Shown here one piece after another: positions 36,649 through 46,200 of a stretch of DNA of 64,000 nucleotides. The notes below the pieces were generated by a model. That model was not told the origin of the DNA. It did not search any database and was given only the letters and a program-made list of their open reading frames with translations. The position numbers were made by a program, and so were the translations under genes. Each line of letters opens with the position of its first letter. The stretch's first letter is position 1. The stretch spans positions 51,822 through 115,821 of the forward strand of contig JALHPZ010000020.1 in the NCBI GenBank assembly GCA_022842245.1. Reading direction: 5' to 3'. Source of the stretch: Gemmataceae bacterium. GTDB taxonomy: Bacteria > Planctomycetota > Planctomycetia > Gemmatales > Gemmataceae.

Positions 36649-37452
36649 TCACCGGGACTTGCGGGCTTCGGCGCGGCCCAGCCAATAGAGAATTGTTTTC
36701 ATTTCAAACGGCTTAAGGTCCGGCCTCAAGGAAAGGATCCGCGCGGCGATTCCGGCAAGGTGGGGCGTCGCCCAGCTCGTCGCCGGCTCGCGCGCGAACG
36801 GTCCCAGGTAGCCCCGGCCGTGCGCCTGGAACTCAACCCGATCCCGCAGGTGGTAGGCGAATTCCAGCGGATCCGCAAAGAGGCCTTTATCCACCGAAAA
36901 GAGAGGCGCCGCGAACTCGGCCGGATAGCTGCGCGTGATCGGGTGGTCGTTGTTCGCCGCCGCGAAGACGAGCACGTCGCGAAAGTACGCTTCTTCAATG
37001 GCGCGGAAGAGTTGCTGGCGCTTCGGCAGTTGTTGGAGCCGCTGTTCCGGTACGCCGAGCGAGAGATTGACCACTTTGACCTTCCACACGTCGAGGGCGT
37101 ATCGGAGGGCCGCGACGACGGTCTCGACTTCGCAGGTGCCTTGCGGGCCGAAGATGTCGGCGCTGTAGAGCTTCGCGCGCGGGGCGACGGACAGGATGAT
37201 GTCGGCGACGGTGGTGCCATGGGGCGAAGACTGATGCCCGTCGTACGGGACGATGTCGGGCTTGGGTCCGCGGAAGCCGATGCCGTCGATGGGATGGATG
37301 GCGAGGCCCGCCTTGGCGTAGCGCTCCTCGAGTTGGGACCGCTCGATGCCGGAATCAAGGACGGCGACGGCGACCCCCTCGCCGGTGGCGCGCGGATCGC
37401 GCAGCAACCGTTCGGGTGTCGCCAGGGCCAGCATCTCGTCGAGCGCGCTCAC
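36649..37452 (-). CDS. subtilisin-like serine protease (S8), cytoplasmic
   Basis: The 267-residue protease starts at a GTG whose bases overlap the stop codon of the upstream receiver-GAF gene (GTGA), so it is translationally coupled. The catalytic triad is visible: Asp33 in VAVLDSGIE, His78 in SSPHGTTVADI, and Ser near 226 in ATSWATPHLAG; the oxyanion Asn lies in FAAANNDHP. There is no signal peptide or propeptide, so it probably acts inside the cell and must be controlled another way. Coupling to a receiver-GAF protein suggests signal-dependent proteolysis (inference). Confidence 0.9.
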   Translation of the reverse strand: MSALDEMLALATPERLLRDPRATGEGVAVAVLDSGIERSQLEERYAKAGLAIHPIDGIGFRGPKPDIVPYDGHQSSPHGTTVADIILSVAPRAKLYSADIFGPQGTCEVETVVAALRYALDVWKVKVVNLSLGVPEQRLQQLPKRQQLFRAIEEAYFRDVLVFAAANNDHPITRSYPAEFAAPLFSVDKGLFADPLEFAYHLRDRVEFQAHGRGYLGPFAREPATSWATPHLAGIAARILSLRPDLKPFEMKTILYWLGRAEARKSR

Positions 37453-38651
37453 GGTGCCGTCCCGACGATTCGGTCGAGGAGTTCCCGCAGTTCGTCGATT
37501 TGGCGGGCACAATGGCGGACCGCGTCGGGGCCGTGCCGCAGCGCGAGGCGGCGGACGGCCTCCAACAGTTCGAGGCCGGTCGCGGAATCGACGACGGCGT
37601 TGGCGGTCGCGTCCAACCCGGTCTTCAGCCGTTCCATCGCGGCTTCGGTCGGCGCGGGGGGCGCGAGGGCGCTTGTCACGGCCTGGCTGGCGGCCAGCGC
37701 GCACTCGACCGCGTCGAAGAGCAACCGGTGCGTCTGCCGCTGCGCCAGCCCTTGCCGCAGTAGCTCCGCTCCCAGTTCGGCGGCCACCGCCGCGGTGCGC
37801 CGGTCGTCCTCCGTGAACGCGGGCTTGTCGAACATCTCCAGGACCACCTGCACGCCGGCGCCGACCGGCATCCGCGCCGCGAGCACGGTCTTCCGATTCT
37901 CTTCGAAGGGAAACAGTTCCAGCCCTTCGACGCCGGACGCGAAGTCGTTCATGAGGCACGGTTCGTCGTGCCCGATGACGCTGGCGGCGAGAGTGCGGGC
38001 GAACGCGGGCGTAGGGGCGTGCAGCTTGCGGCCGTCCGGCGCGTAGGCCGCGAGTGTCTCGGTGCCATCGGGCGCGACGTGTCGCACGACGAGCGCGCCG
38101 TCCGGCGCGCCGGTCCCACGCAGCAGGAACTGGAACAACGAGCGCACGGCGTCCGGCAGGGGCACCGGATCGTTCAATGCCGCACTCGCCCGTACGATGG
38201 GAAGCACGTTCTCGACCGATTCGCGGAACGCCGCCACGCGGGCGTTCAGCTCGCGCTGCCGTTTCGCGGGCGCGATCCGATCGAGTTGCTTGCGCACGGC
38301 GGCGAGGAACGTCTCGCGCGTGAGGTTCTGGTTCTTGTCGAGGTAGTCGCGCACGCCCATGCGAAGGGCATCCAGCGGCGTGGCCTGGTGCGCGAAGCCG
38401 GTGACCAGAATCGCGACAATCTCCGGGGTGAAGACCACGAGGTCTTCGAGGAGGCGCAGGCCGTCGCTGCCGGAGCCGAGGTTCCAGTCGAGCACGGCCA
38501 GGTCGATCGGATTGTCGTTGGCGATGCGGAGCGCCGCCTCGGCATCGGCGACGGCGAAGACGCGCAGGTCCAGCCCCGAGCCGAGGAGCCAGTCGTGGAA
38601 GGTGCGGCGGACGGAGTCTTCATCGTCGACGACGAGTACGGTCGCGTTCAT
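37449..38651 (-). CDS. response regulator receiver-GAF protein
   Basis: The 400-residue product begins with a CheY-like receiver: acidic pair in VVDDEDS, phosphoacceptor Asp55 in VLDWNLG, LVTG and the Lys in DYLDKNQN. A GAF-like domain follows (about 150-290; AARMPVGAGVQVVLEMFD), then a helical C-terminal region (about 300-400; GLDATANAVVDSATGLELLEAVRRL) with no DNA-binding domain. Output is therefore protein interaction or ligand-dependent, and the coupled subtilase downstream is the obvious partner. The cognate kinase is not in the window. Confidence 0.88.
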   Translation of the reverse strand: MNATVLVVDDEDSVRRTFHDWLLGSGLDLRVFAVADAEAALRIANDNPIDLAVLDWNLGSGSDGLRLLEDLVVFTPEIVAILVTGFAHQATPLDALRMGVRDYLDKNQNLTRETFLAAVRKQLDRIAPAKRQRELNARVAAFRESVENVLPIVRASAALNDPVPLPDAVRSLFQFLLRGTGAPDGALVVRHVAPDGTETLAAYAPDGRKLHAPTPAFARTLAASVIGHDEPCLMNDFASGVEGLELFPFEENRKTVLAARMPVGAGVQVVLEMFDKPAFTEDDRRTAAVAAELGAELLRQGLAQRQTHRLLFDAVECALAASQAVTSALAPPAPTEAAMERLKTGLDATANAVVDSATGLELLEAVRRLALRHGPDAVRHCARQIDELRELLDRIVGTAP

Positions 38652-38663
38652 GGTCGGGGCATT

Positions 38664-39491
38664 CTACGGCTGGCGAGGCTGATCCGGTTCGACGAGCAGT
38701 TCGCGCGCGGCGGCGAGGAGACGTCGACGGTCGATCGAAGCCGCTCCGAACTTCGCCTCGTCGCAGCGGTCGAGGATCGGGCGGAAGCGGTCGAGCGGCG
38801 GGGCGTCGCCGAGTTCCGGCGTCGCGCGGCGGGGGGCCGGCAAGCCGTAGGCCGCCTCAAGGTGGTTACGAAGTAGAATCGCCAGCTCGCTGGCGAAGGC
38901 GTCGTCGTCGAGCGCGTCGGCGCGGGCATCGAGGGCCGCGAGCCGTTCCGCGGAGGTGGGCGCGGGGGCCGTCGCCCTGCGCCGCCGCCGGACCGCGCGG
39001 ACGGCGGCGGTGAGGGCGATCCCGAATGCGACGAGTGCGAACACGGGCCAAGTCGGTCCGCCGGGTGCCGGCGCAGGCGGATCTTCGTAACCGGTGATCG
39101 GCAATGCATCGCTCGCCTGGGCATTCTCGAAGCGGGTCTTCACGGTGATGGATCGAGCCGGCAGTTCCAGCGACGCCTCCGCGGTTCCGCCCGCCCGCAC
39201 CGGGAGCGACACGAACGCCAGGGGTACGCCCTCGCCCGGTACGTACGGGTCGAGCCGCAGCGATTGCGTCCAAGCGGCACGCCCGTTCGCGAGTTTCTCT
39301 TCCGTCGGGCGGCCGAGCGCCGTCACCTTCCACGCGCCCGCGGCGGTTGGGGCGAGCCAGTTCTTCGGCGCGGCCACCACCAGCGGTGCCGGCCCTTCCA
39401 CGCGCATAGTCGCCGTGAGTGATTCCGAAAGCCAGATCCACTCGCGATCCTTCGCGGGCCGGGCGAACTCCAGCGTGGCGCTCGGGTTCAT
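38664..39491 (-). CDS. BatD-like membrane protein
   Basis: The 275-residue product has an N-terminal beta-rich domain without a clear signal peptide (LSESLTATMRVEGPAPLVV; GEGVPLAFVSLPVRAGGTAEASLELPARSITV), a transmembrane helix (about 148-165; WPVFALVAFGIALTAAVRAV), an Arg-rich stretch and a helical C-terminal domain (AALDARADALDDDAFASELAILLRNHLEAAYGL). The layout fits the BatD/TPR-less component next to DUF58 genes in MoxR/BAT clusters. Its start overlaps the DUF58 stop (ATGA). Function is presumed envelope-related. Confidence 0.65.
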   Translation of the reverse strand: MNPSATLEFARPAKDREWIWLSESLTATMRVEGPAPLVVAAPKNWLAPTAAGAWKVTALGRPTEEKLANGRAAWTQSLRLDPYVPGEGVPLAFVSLPVRAGGTAEASLELPARSITVKTRFENAQASDALPITGYEDPPAPAPGGPTWPVFALVAFGIALTAAVRAVRRRRRATAPAPTSAERLAALDARADALDDDAFASELAILLRNHLEAAYGLPAPRRATPELGDAPPLDRFRPILDRCDEAKFGAASIDRRRLLAAARELLVEPDQPRQP

Positions 39492-40375
39492 CCGTGCCTC
39501 CGGCGGCGCTCGCGCAGGCGGAAGAACTTTACGAGTTCGTCGAAGTGCGAGCCATCGGTGTCGGCCTCGACGAGGTCCACCTGCGCCGTGCGCGTGAGCT
39601 TCGTGAATGCCGCGCGCCGCTCGGCGGCCCGGGCCGCGAACGCCTCCCGGAAGCGCGGGCGGCTCGTGTCGATCAGGAGTTGTCTTCCGGTCTCGGCGTC
39701 TTCGAGCCGCACGAGGCCCGCGTCCGGCCAGGTGCGCTCGCGCGCGTCGCCCACGCGCACGGCCACGAGATCGTGCCGGCGCGCCGTCCGGCGAAACGCG
39801 TCTTCGTAAGCGTCGTCCGTCAGGAAGTCCGAGAGGAAGAAGACGATGGCGCGCCGCCGGAGGGCCTTGTTCAGATGTTCAAAGGCGGCCGTGAGGTTCG
39901 TCCCCTTGTGCTCCGGTTCGAAATATAGAATGTCGCGCAGGAGTCGGAGGACGTGGCGCGTCCCCTTGTTTGGCGGTACGTAACGCTCGATCCGATCGGA
40001 GACGGCGAGAAGGCCGACCCGATCGTTGTTGTTGACGGCGCAGAAGGCCACGAGTGCCGCGATTTCCGCGGCGACCGTTCGTTTCGTACGCTCGCCGGTG
40101 CCGAAGCGCCCGGACGCCGACACGTCGACCGCGAGCAGGATCGTGAGTTCGCGCTCCTCGACGTACCGCTTGAGGTAAGGGCTGCCCATGCGGGCCGTGA
40201 CGTTCCAGTCGATGCCGCGCACGTCGTCCCCGGGCTGGTACTCGCGGACTTCGTCGAAGGCGAGACCGGTGCCCTTGAATGCGGAGTGGTACTCGCCGCC
40301 GAGCAGGGTGGCGACGGCGCGGCGGGCGCGGATCTGGAGGCGACGGATCTGCCGCAAGACGTCGGCGGGGAGCAT
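39488..40375 (-). CDS. DUF58 (vWA-like) protein
   Basis: The 295-residue protein has the DUF58 signature block (FDEVREYQPGDDVRGIDWNVTARMGSPYLK) and the following YVEERELTILLAVDVSASG, a MIDAS-like D-x-S-x-S site as in vWA domains. The rest (TLVAFCAVNNNDRVGLLAVSD; FFLSDFL) continues the fold. DUF58 proteins normally accompany a MoxR AAA+ ATPase, but none is encoded here. The gene sits between Sua5 (18 bp upstream) and the BatD-like gene (4-bp overlap). Confidence 0.9.
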   Translation of the reverse strand: MLPADVLRQIRRLQIRARRAVATLLGGEYHSAFKGTGLAFDEVREYQPGDDVRGIDWNVTARMGSPYLKRYVEERELTILLAVDVSASGRFGTGERTKRTVAAEIAALVAFCAVNNNDRVGLLAVSDRIERYVPPNKGTRHVLRLLRDILYFEPEHKGTNLTAAFEHLNKALRRRAIVFFLSDFLTDDAYEDAFRRTARRHDLVAVRVGDARERTWPDAGLVRLEDAETGRQLLIDTSRPRFREAFAARAAERRAAFTKLTRTAQVDLVEADTDGSHFDELVKFFRLRERRRRHG

Positions 40376-40393
40376 ACCGTGATGATAGCGGGT

Positions 40394-41326
40394 TCAGCCG
40401 GGGGTCGCGGCGCGGCGGAGGCGGTCCTGCACGGCGGCCCAGTCGGTGGAATCCGGTGGCCGCACAACGGCGATGCGATCGAACCGGCCATCATCGAGCG
40501 CGTGCAGCGTCGCGTACAGGTTCGCGGCCGCGACCGTCGGATCGGTCCCCAGATCGACGACCGTGCCGGTCGCGCCGGCCAGTCGCTCGGCCTCCGCACG
40601 ATCGGCCGCGATCACCACCGGTGTGCGTGGGCTGTAGTGCTTCGCCATCAGCCCGGGCGATTTGGCGATCCCCTCGACCTCATGGCCGATACCGACCGGC
40701 CCAACAACGCGTTCCAGCATCGTCGCCGTGATCGGGCCGGGCCTCAGGATGCGTACGCCGTCGGACAGGTCCACGACGGTGGATTCCAGCCCGGCGCGGC
40801 AGGGTCCGGCGTCAAGGATCGCATCGATGCGCCCGTCGAGGCCCTTGAGGACGTGCTCGGCGCGCGTGGGGGAAAGTTCGGTGGAGCGATTCGCGCTCGG
40901 TGCCGCCAGGGGCGCGCCGACGGCGCGCAGCAGCGCCCGCGCCACGGGATGGTCGGGGCAGCGCACGGCCACGGTGGGGCCGCCGGCCGTCACGACGGCG
41001 GGCAGGTCGTCGCGTTTGGGGAGCACGAGCGTCAGCGGGCCGGGCCAGAACGCTGCCGCCAGCCGCGCCGCCGCGTCCGGCCATGAGGTTGCAACGGAGA
41101 GCACATCGTCGGGGTCCGCCACGTGCACGATGACCGGGTTCGTCGCCGGCCGGCCCTTCGCCGCGAAGATCGCCTTCACGGCGAATTCATCGCGCGCCAC
41201 CGCACCCAGCCCGTACACCGTCTCGGTGGGGAATGCCACGAGCCGCCCGGCGCGCAGCAGCGCCGCCGCACGCTCCAGCGTTGCGGGGTCGGGATTCGCG
41301 GGATCCACGGGCCAGATGGCGGTCAC
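40394..41326 (-). CDS. sua5: L-threonylcarbamoyladenylate synthase
   Basis: The 310-residue product has the YrdC/TsaC domain (PTETVYGLGAVA; KGRPATNPVIVHV; FWPGPLTLVLPK; PTVAVRCPDHPVARALL; SANRSTELSPTRAEHVL) and a C-terminal Sua5 domain (GLMAKHYSPRTPVVI), so it is the longer Sua5 type rather than TsaC. It makes threonylcarbamoyl-AMP for the t6A37 modification of ANN-decoding tRNAs, an essential cytoplasmic reaction. It is the first gene of the minus-strand run and is divergent from the TPR gene; a TACAAT at 41375-41380 lies between them. Confidence 0.95.
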   Translation of the reverse strand: MTAIWPVDPANPDPATLERAAALLRAGRLVAFPTETVYGLGAVARDEFAVKAIFAAKGRPATNPVIVHVADPDDVLSVATSWPDAAARLAAAFWPGPLTLVLPKRDDLPAVVTAGGPTVAVRCPDHPVARALLRAVGAPLAAPSANRSTELSPTRAEHVLKGLDGRIDAILDAGPCRAGLESTVVDLSDGVRILRPGPITATMLERVVGPVGIGHEVEGIAKSPGLMAKHYSPRTPVVIAADRAEAERLAGATGTVVDLGTDPTVAAANLYATLHALDDGRFDRIAVVRPPDSTDWAAVQDRLRRAATPG

Positions 41327-41415
41327 GAAGGCGTCTCCGGGGAATTCGGCGCGGACTCGCCGACCTTTCTAGACTACAATCACGGTTCCGAAACCGGAGA
41401 TCGAACAGGATCGCC

Positions 41416-42870
41416 ATGCCCCCCGCTCGCAGCAGTATCGCGCTGCCGACACCGACACCCGACCAGCGACGCATCGCGATCGAGAACTTCGACCGCGCCC
41501 GGCAGGTCATGGCGAACGGCGACTTCGACTACGCCATCCAGCTCCTGCTCACCTGCTGCAAAATCGATCCCGGCAACTTCGGCTTTCGTCAGCTCCTCCG
41601 CCGCGCCCAGAAGGAAAAGTACGGCAACAACCTGCGTGGCAGCCGTTTCGCGTTCCTCTCCACGCCCCGCATGAAGGCGCGCGTGAAAGCCGCCAAGGCC
41701 TCCGGCGACTACGTCAAGGTGCTCGAATACGCCGAACAGGTTCTCGGCAAGAACCCCTGGGACACCGGTACTCAGATGGACATGGCCGAGGCGTTCGACG
41801 CCCTCGGCCTTCTGGACCTCGCCGTCTTCAGCCTCGATCAGGCCCGCCAGAAAGACCCCCGCAACGCCACCCTCAACCGCGCCCTCGCCCGACTCTTCGA
41901 AAAGCGCGGCGACTTCCAGAAGGCCATCGTCCTCTGGCAGCTTGTCAAGGAAGTCGCCCCCAACGACGTCGAAGCGTCCCACAAGGCGAAGGACCTCGCC
42001 GCCAGCGAGACCATCGCCCGCGGCAAATACCAGGAATCGGTCGACGGCACGAAACCGTCCCCCATTCTCGACAAGATCGAACAGCAGACCACCGACAAGG
42101 TCGACAAGCTCACGCGCGAAACCGAGGCGATCCAGAAGCGCATCGAAGCCGACCCCACCGAGCCGAGCCTCTATCTCCAACTGGCACTCGCGTTCCGCAA
42201 GGCCGGGCAGGAGGAACGCGCCCGCGCCACGCTGCAGCAGGGTCTGGGGCCGACCGGCAACCACTTCTCGCTCCAGCTGGAGCTGATGGAGTTGGACCTC
42301 ATTCCCCTGCGCAAGAATCTCGAAATCACCGAGACGAAGATCAAGGCCAAGCGCGAACGCCGCGACCCCGACGACGTCTTCGACGACGGCCCCACCGAGG
42401 AAGAACTCGTCAAGCTCCGCGCCAAGCAAGTCAAGGAAATCAACGCCCGCGAGATCGGCATCTTCCGCACCCGCGCCGACCGCACCCCCGCCGATCTTTC
42501 CCTCCGACTCGAACTCGGCACCCGGCTGCTCAAGGCCGACCTCATCGACGAAGCCATCGCCGAACTCCAGCATGCCCGCCGCGACGAAAAGATCAAGGGC
42601 ATGGCCGCCTTGTACCTCGGGCTTTGCTTCCGACGCCGCGCCAACTGGCGACTGGCCCAACGAAACTTCGAAGAGGCCCTCCAGAGTCTTTCCTCCGGCG
42701 ACGAACTCGCCCGCAAGGAAGTGCTCTTCCAACTCGCCACCGGTTCCGCCGAGATCGGCGAAGTTCAACGCGCCATCGACCTCGGCCACGAACTCGCCAA
42801 CATGGACTTCAGCTTCCGCAATATCGGCAAGCTGCTCGACGAATGGCAGAACCGGCTTCAAAAGGCATGA
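41416..42870 (+). CDS. TPR-repeat protein
   Basis: The 484-residue product starts at the ATG at 41416 with AGGA 6 bases upstream. It consists of tetratricopeptide-like helical pairs: ENFDRARQVMANGDFDYAIQLLLTCC, DMAEAFDALGLLDLAVFSLDQA, LNRALARLFEKRGDFQKAIVLWQ, LYLQLALAFRKAGQEERARATLQQG, and ALYLGLCFRRRANWRLAQRNFEEAL. There is a charged Lys/Glu-rich coiled segment in the middle. No signal peptide or catalytic domain is seen; it is a likely cytoplasmic scaffold. Stop overlaps the next start (ATGA). Confidence 0.85.
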   Translation: MPPARSSIALPTPTPDQRRIAIENFDRARQVMANGDFDYAIQLLLTCCKIDPGNFGFRQLLRRAQKEKYGNNLRGSRFAFLSTPRMKARVKAAKASGDYVKVLEYAEQVLGKNPWDTGTQMDMAEAFDALGLLDLAVFSLDQARQKDPRNATLNRALARLFEKRGDFQKAIVLWQLVKEVAPNDVEASHKAKDLAASETIARGKYQESVDGTKPSPILDKIEQQTTDKVDKLTRETEAIQKRIEADPTEPSLYLQLALAFRKAGQEERARATLQQGLGPTGNHFSLQLELMELDLIPLRKNLEITETKIKAKRERRDPDDVFDDGPTEEELVKLRAKQVKEINAREIGIFRTRADRTPADLSLRLELGTRLLKADLIDEAIAELQHARRDEKIKGMAALYLGLCFRRRANWRLAQRNFEEALQSLSSGDELARKEVLFQLATGSAEIGEVQRAIDLGHELANMDFSFRNIGKLLDEWQNRLQKA

Positions 42871-43169
42871 CGCCCCACGTCATCCGCTTGCGCGGCTTTT
42901 GGACGCGCGAAATCCTCCCCGACGGCCGCGTCCGCCTCGCCCGCCCCTTCGGCCGGCCGCGCACCCTCGACGCGAACGAGACGGCCTGGATCGTCGGCAC
43001 CTGCGGCGACGGCGTCGCCTTTCTCAACGGCGAACCCCTCGGCCCGATCCGCGCCGGCGAATCGTTCGCCTTTGAAGTAACCTCGCACCTCGCACCGCGA
43101 AACGTGATCGCGTTCGAAGTCGCCCGGGGTGACTCAGTCGAAGTCGCGCTCGAGATCCGCGTCGGATGA
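42867..43169 (+). CDS. small beta-sandwich protein, hypothetical
   Basis: A 100-residue protein from the ATG overlapping the TPR-gene stop. It reads like one small galactose-binding-like beta sandwich: VIRLRGFWTREILPDGRVRL, ETAWIVGTCGDGVAFLNGEPLGPI, and FAFEVTSHLAPRNVIAFEVARGD. The FLNGEPLG and APRNVIAFEV segments resemble the sugar-binding domain of glycoside hydrolase family 2 proteins, here isolated. Coupled translation suggests a partnership with the TPR protein; function is unknown. Confidence 0.65.
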   Translation: MTPHVIRLRGFWTREILPDGRVRLARPFGRPRTLDANETAWIVGTCGDGVAFLNGEPLGPIRAGESFAFEVTSHLAPRNVIAFEVARGDSVEVALEIRVG

Positions 43170-43244
43170 CCGCCCCGAAACCGCCGCGCCGTTCCACGCC
43201 TTCGCCCGTACCATTTCCCCCACCCTCCCGCCGGGATCTCTCCC

Positions 43245-46200
43245 ATGCGTGCGCTTGTCATTTTGATGCTCCTCGCCTCCCCCGCGTTCGCCCAACGGGA
43301 GTTCGGCTTCGACAACACGAAGTCCTCCGGGCAGCCGTACCTGAAGCCGGAGGAGACGGTCGCGAAGTTCAAGGTCGCGCCGGAGTTCGAGGTCAAACTC
43401 TTCGCCGGCGAACCGCTGATGACCAACCCGATCGCGTTCACGATCGACGAGAAGGGCCGCACGTGGGTGGTCGAGAGCTTCGAATACCCGAAGCGCACGC
43501 CCAAGGGGAAGATGCCGCGGGATCGCATCGTCATCCTCGAAGACACCGACGGCGACGGCGCGGCCGACAAGCGCACCGTCTTCGCGGAGGGGAAGGACTT
43601 CCCCGAATCGTTCGACATGGCCAGCGGCATCGAGGTCGGCCACGGCGGCGTCTACCTCGGCGCGCCGCCGTACCTCTGGTTCATCGAGAACAAGGACGAC
43701 AAGCCCGGCAAGTTCGAGATCCTCGCCAAGGGCTTCGGCAGCCAGGACACGCACGAGACGCTCAACACCTTCCAGTGGGGCCCCGACGGCTGGCTCTACG
43801 GCCTGCACGGCGTCTTCACCCAGAGTAACGTCAAGACCGCCGACGGAGCCGAAGTAAAGATGAACGCCGCCGTCTGGCGGTTGCACCCGAAGACGAAGAA
43901 GTTCGAGATCTTCAGCGAGGGCACCAGCAACCCCTGGGGCATGGACTGGCGGAACACCGACGGCCAGTTCATCCTCGCCTGCTGCGTCATCCCGCACCTG
44001 TACCACATGGTGCCCGGCGGCATCTACCAGCGGCAGGGCGGCACCAGCGTGAACCCCTACCACTACGGCTACCTGAAGGAGATCAGCGACCACACCTTCC
44101 ACCGCGAGTCGGGCTGGGCGCACGCCGGCCTCATCTCGCTGGACGTGCCGCACATGCCGGAGCGCTTCCGCAACAGCGTCATCTTCGGCTCGATCCACGG
44201 CTGCAGCATCAAGCAGAACATCCTGAAGCCGAACGGCAGCAGCTACATCGCCAGCCGCGGCGACGACTTCCTGGTCAGCGGCGACAAGAACGTCCGGCCG
44301 ATCAACATGAAGTGGGGCCCGCTCGGCGACATCTATCTCATCGACTGGCACGACCAGAACCCGTGCCACCAGACGAAGCCGGACGATTGGGACTACGAGC
44401 GCGGGCGCGTGTACCGGATCCAGTTGAAGGGGACGGTCGCGAAGAAGGCGGAGGATTTGGGGAAGAAGACGCCGGAGGAGTTGGTCAAGCTGGCGATAGC
44501 AGATGCCTCTCTTCGTGGCGCGGCGATTAATCCGTACCTGATTCGTACGGCACAGCGGTTAGTGCAACATGCGACTGGCGAACAGAGAGAGGCCGCGCGA
44601 ACGGCTTACATTAATAGCCGACAGATTGACGGCAGCTTCTACAGTCAACTGCTCGCCAACGCATTCGATGTCAAGCCGAACTACAACAGGTTTCATGCTG
44701 GCGAAACGGAGCGTGCCGCTTGGATACGGGCTGAGGCTCAAGATCGCCCGTCGGAAAAATTACTCGACACGATCAGAGCAGCTGTAACGGATACCAATGC
44801 CCGAGATTCGGTTGAGCGGAGAGAGGCAGCATCCGCCGCGATTCGCCTCGCCGGCAAGCACGACGTGACGCCGCTCGTTCGCGCGCTCATGTCCCGCAAG
44901 GAGGACGCGAACGATCCGCTCATCCCGCACCTGACGTGGATCGCGTACGAGAAGGCGCTGATGAAAACGTCGGCGAAGGCCGGCGGCACGGACGCGAACG
45001 GCAAGCCCGTCGCCGGAACATCGTCACTCGACGCCGAACTGGCATGGCTCGCCGAGCAGGCGCCGAACAATATCTTCGTCCGCGATCAGATCATCCCCAA
45101 GGTGATGCGACGGCTCGTCGCCACCGGGAAAGCCGAGGACCTGGAACGTTGCTTGAAGTTCGTCGGCGACGTGACCGACACCAACACACGCGAAAAGGCT
45201 CTGGACGGTCTGGCCCTCGCTCTCGCCGGTCAGACGGTCAAGCCACCCGAGAGCTGGCGGAAACTGCAGAACGAGTTGCGAAAAGAACCTCGCCTCACCA
45301 CGCTCACGAACAAGATCGCCGTGTCGTTCCGCGATCCGCAGGTCTTCCAGCGGATGCTCGCGCAGATGACCAACGCGAAACAAAAGGAGGAGGTCCGCAT
45401 CGAGGCGATCCGCCAGGTCGCCGCCTATGCCGACCCGAAGTCCGTCGACGGCCTGCTCGCCCTCGTGAAGGAGGAGAAGTCGGACGCCATCCGCATCGAG
45501 GCCGTCCGGGCGCTCGGCGGCATCAACAACAAGGACGTCGCCATCGGCCTCGTGTCAAACTGGGAGAAGCTCTCGCCGCCGGTGCGGGCCGAGGCGATCA
45601 ACGCCCTCGCCGGCCGCAAGGAATGGGCGGCCGCGCTGCTTTCGGGCATGGAGACGAAAGTCATCGACCGCGCGCTCGTGACCGACAACACCATCAGCCG
45701 CATCCAGGGGTTCAACGACCGCCGGCTCAACGAGATGATCGAGAAGAGCTGGGGCCGCACGCGGCCGACACCGGGCGAACTGACGAAGCTGATCGATATG
45801 ACGCGCGCCGACCTGCACGCGAAGCCCGGCTCGTTCGCCCGCGGCGCCAAGGTGTTCGAGACGCAGTGCTCGAAGTGCCACAAGTTCGAGGGGAAAGGGA
45901 ACGAGGTCGGCCCCGCGCTCGACGGCGCCGGCCGCGACATCGAGTACCTGCTCGGCAACGTGCTCGATCCGAACCGCGTCATCGGCGCGCCGTACTTCGT
46001 CCGCCAGATCAACACGCTCGACGGCCAGAGCCTGCAGGGCGTTCTGACGGAGGAGGACGCGAACTTCATCACGATCAAGGTCGAGAACGCCGTGCTGAAG
46101 AAGATCGCGAAGAAGGACCTCGACGGGCCGGTGAAGGTGCTGGAGAAGTCGATGATGCCGGAGGGGCTGGGCAACAACCTGACGCCCGAGAACTTCCGCG

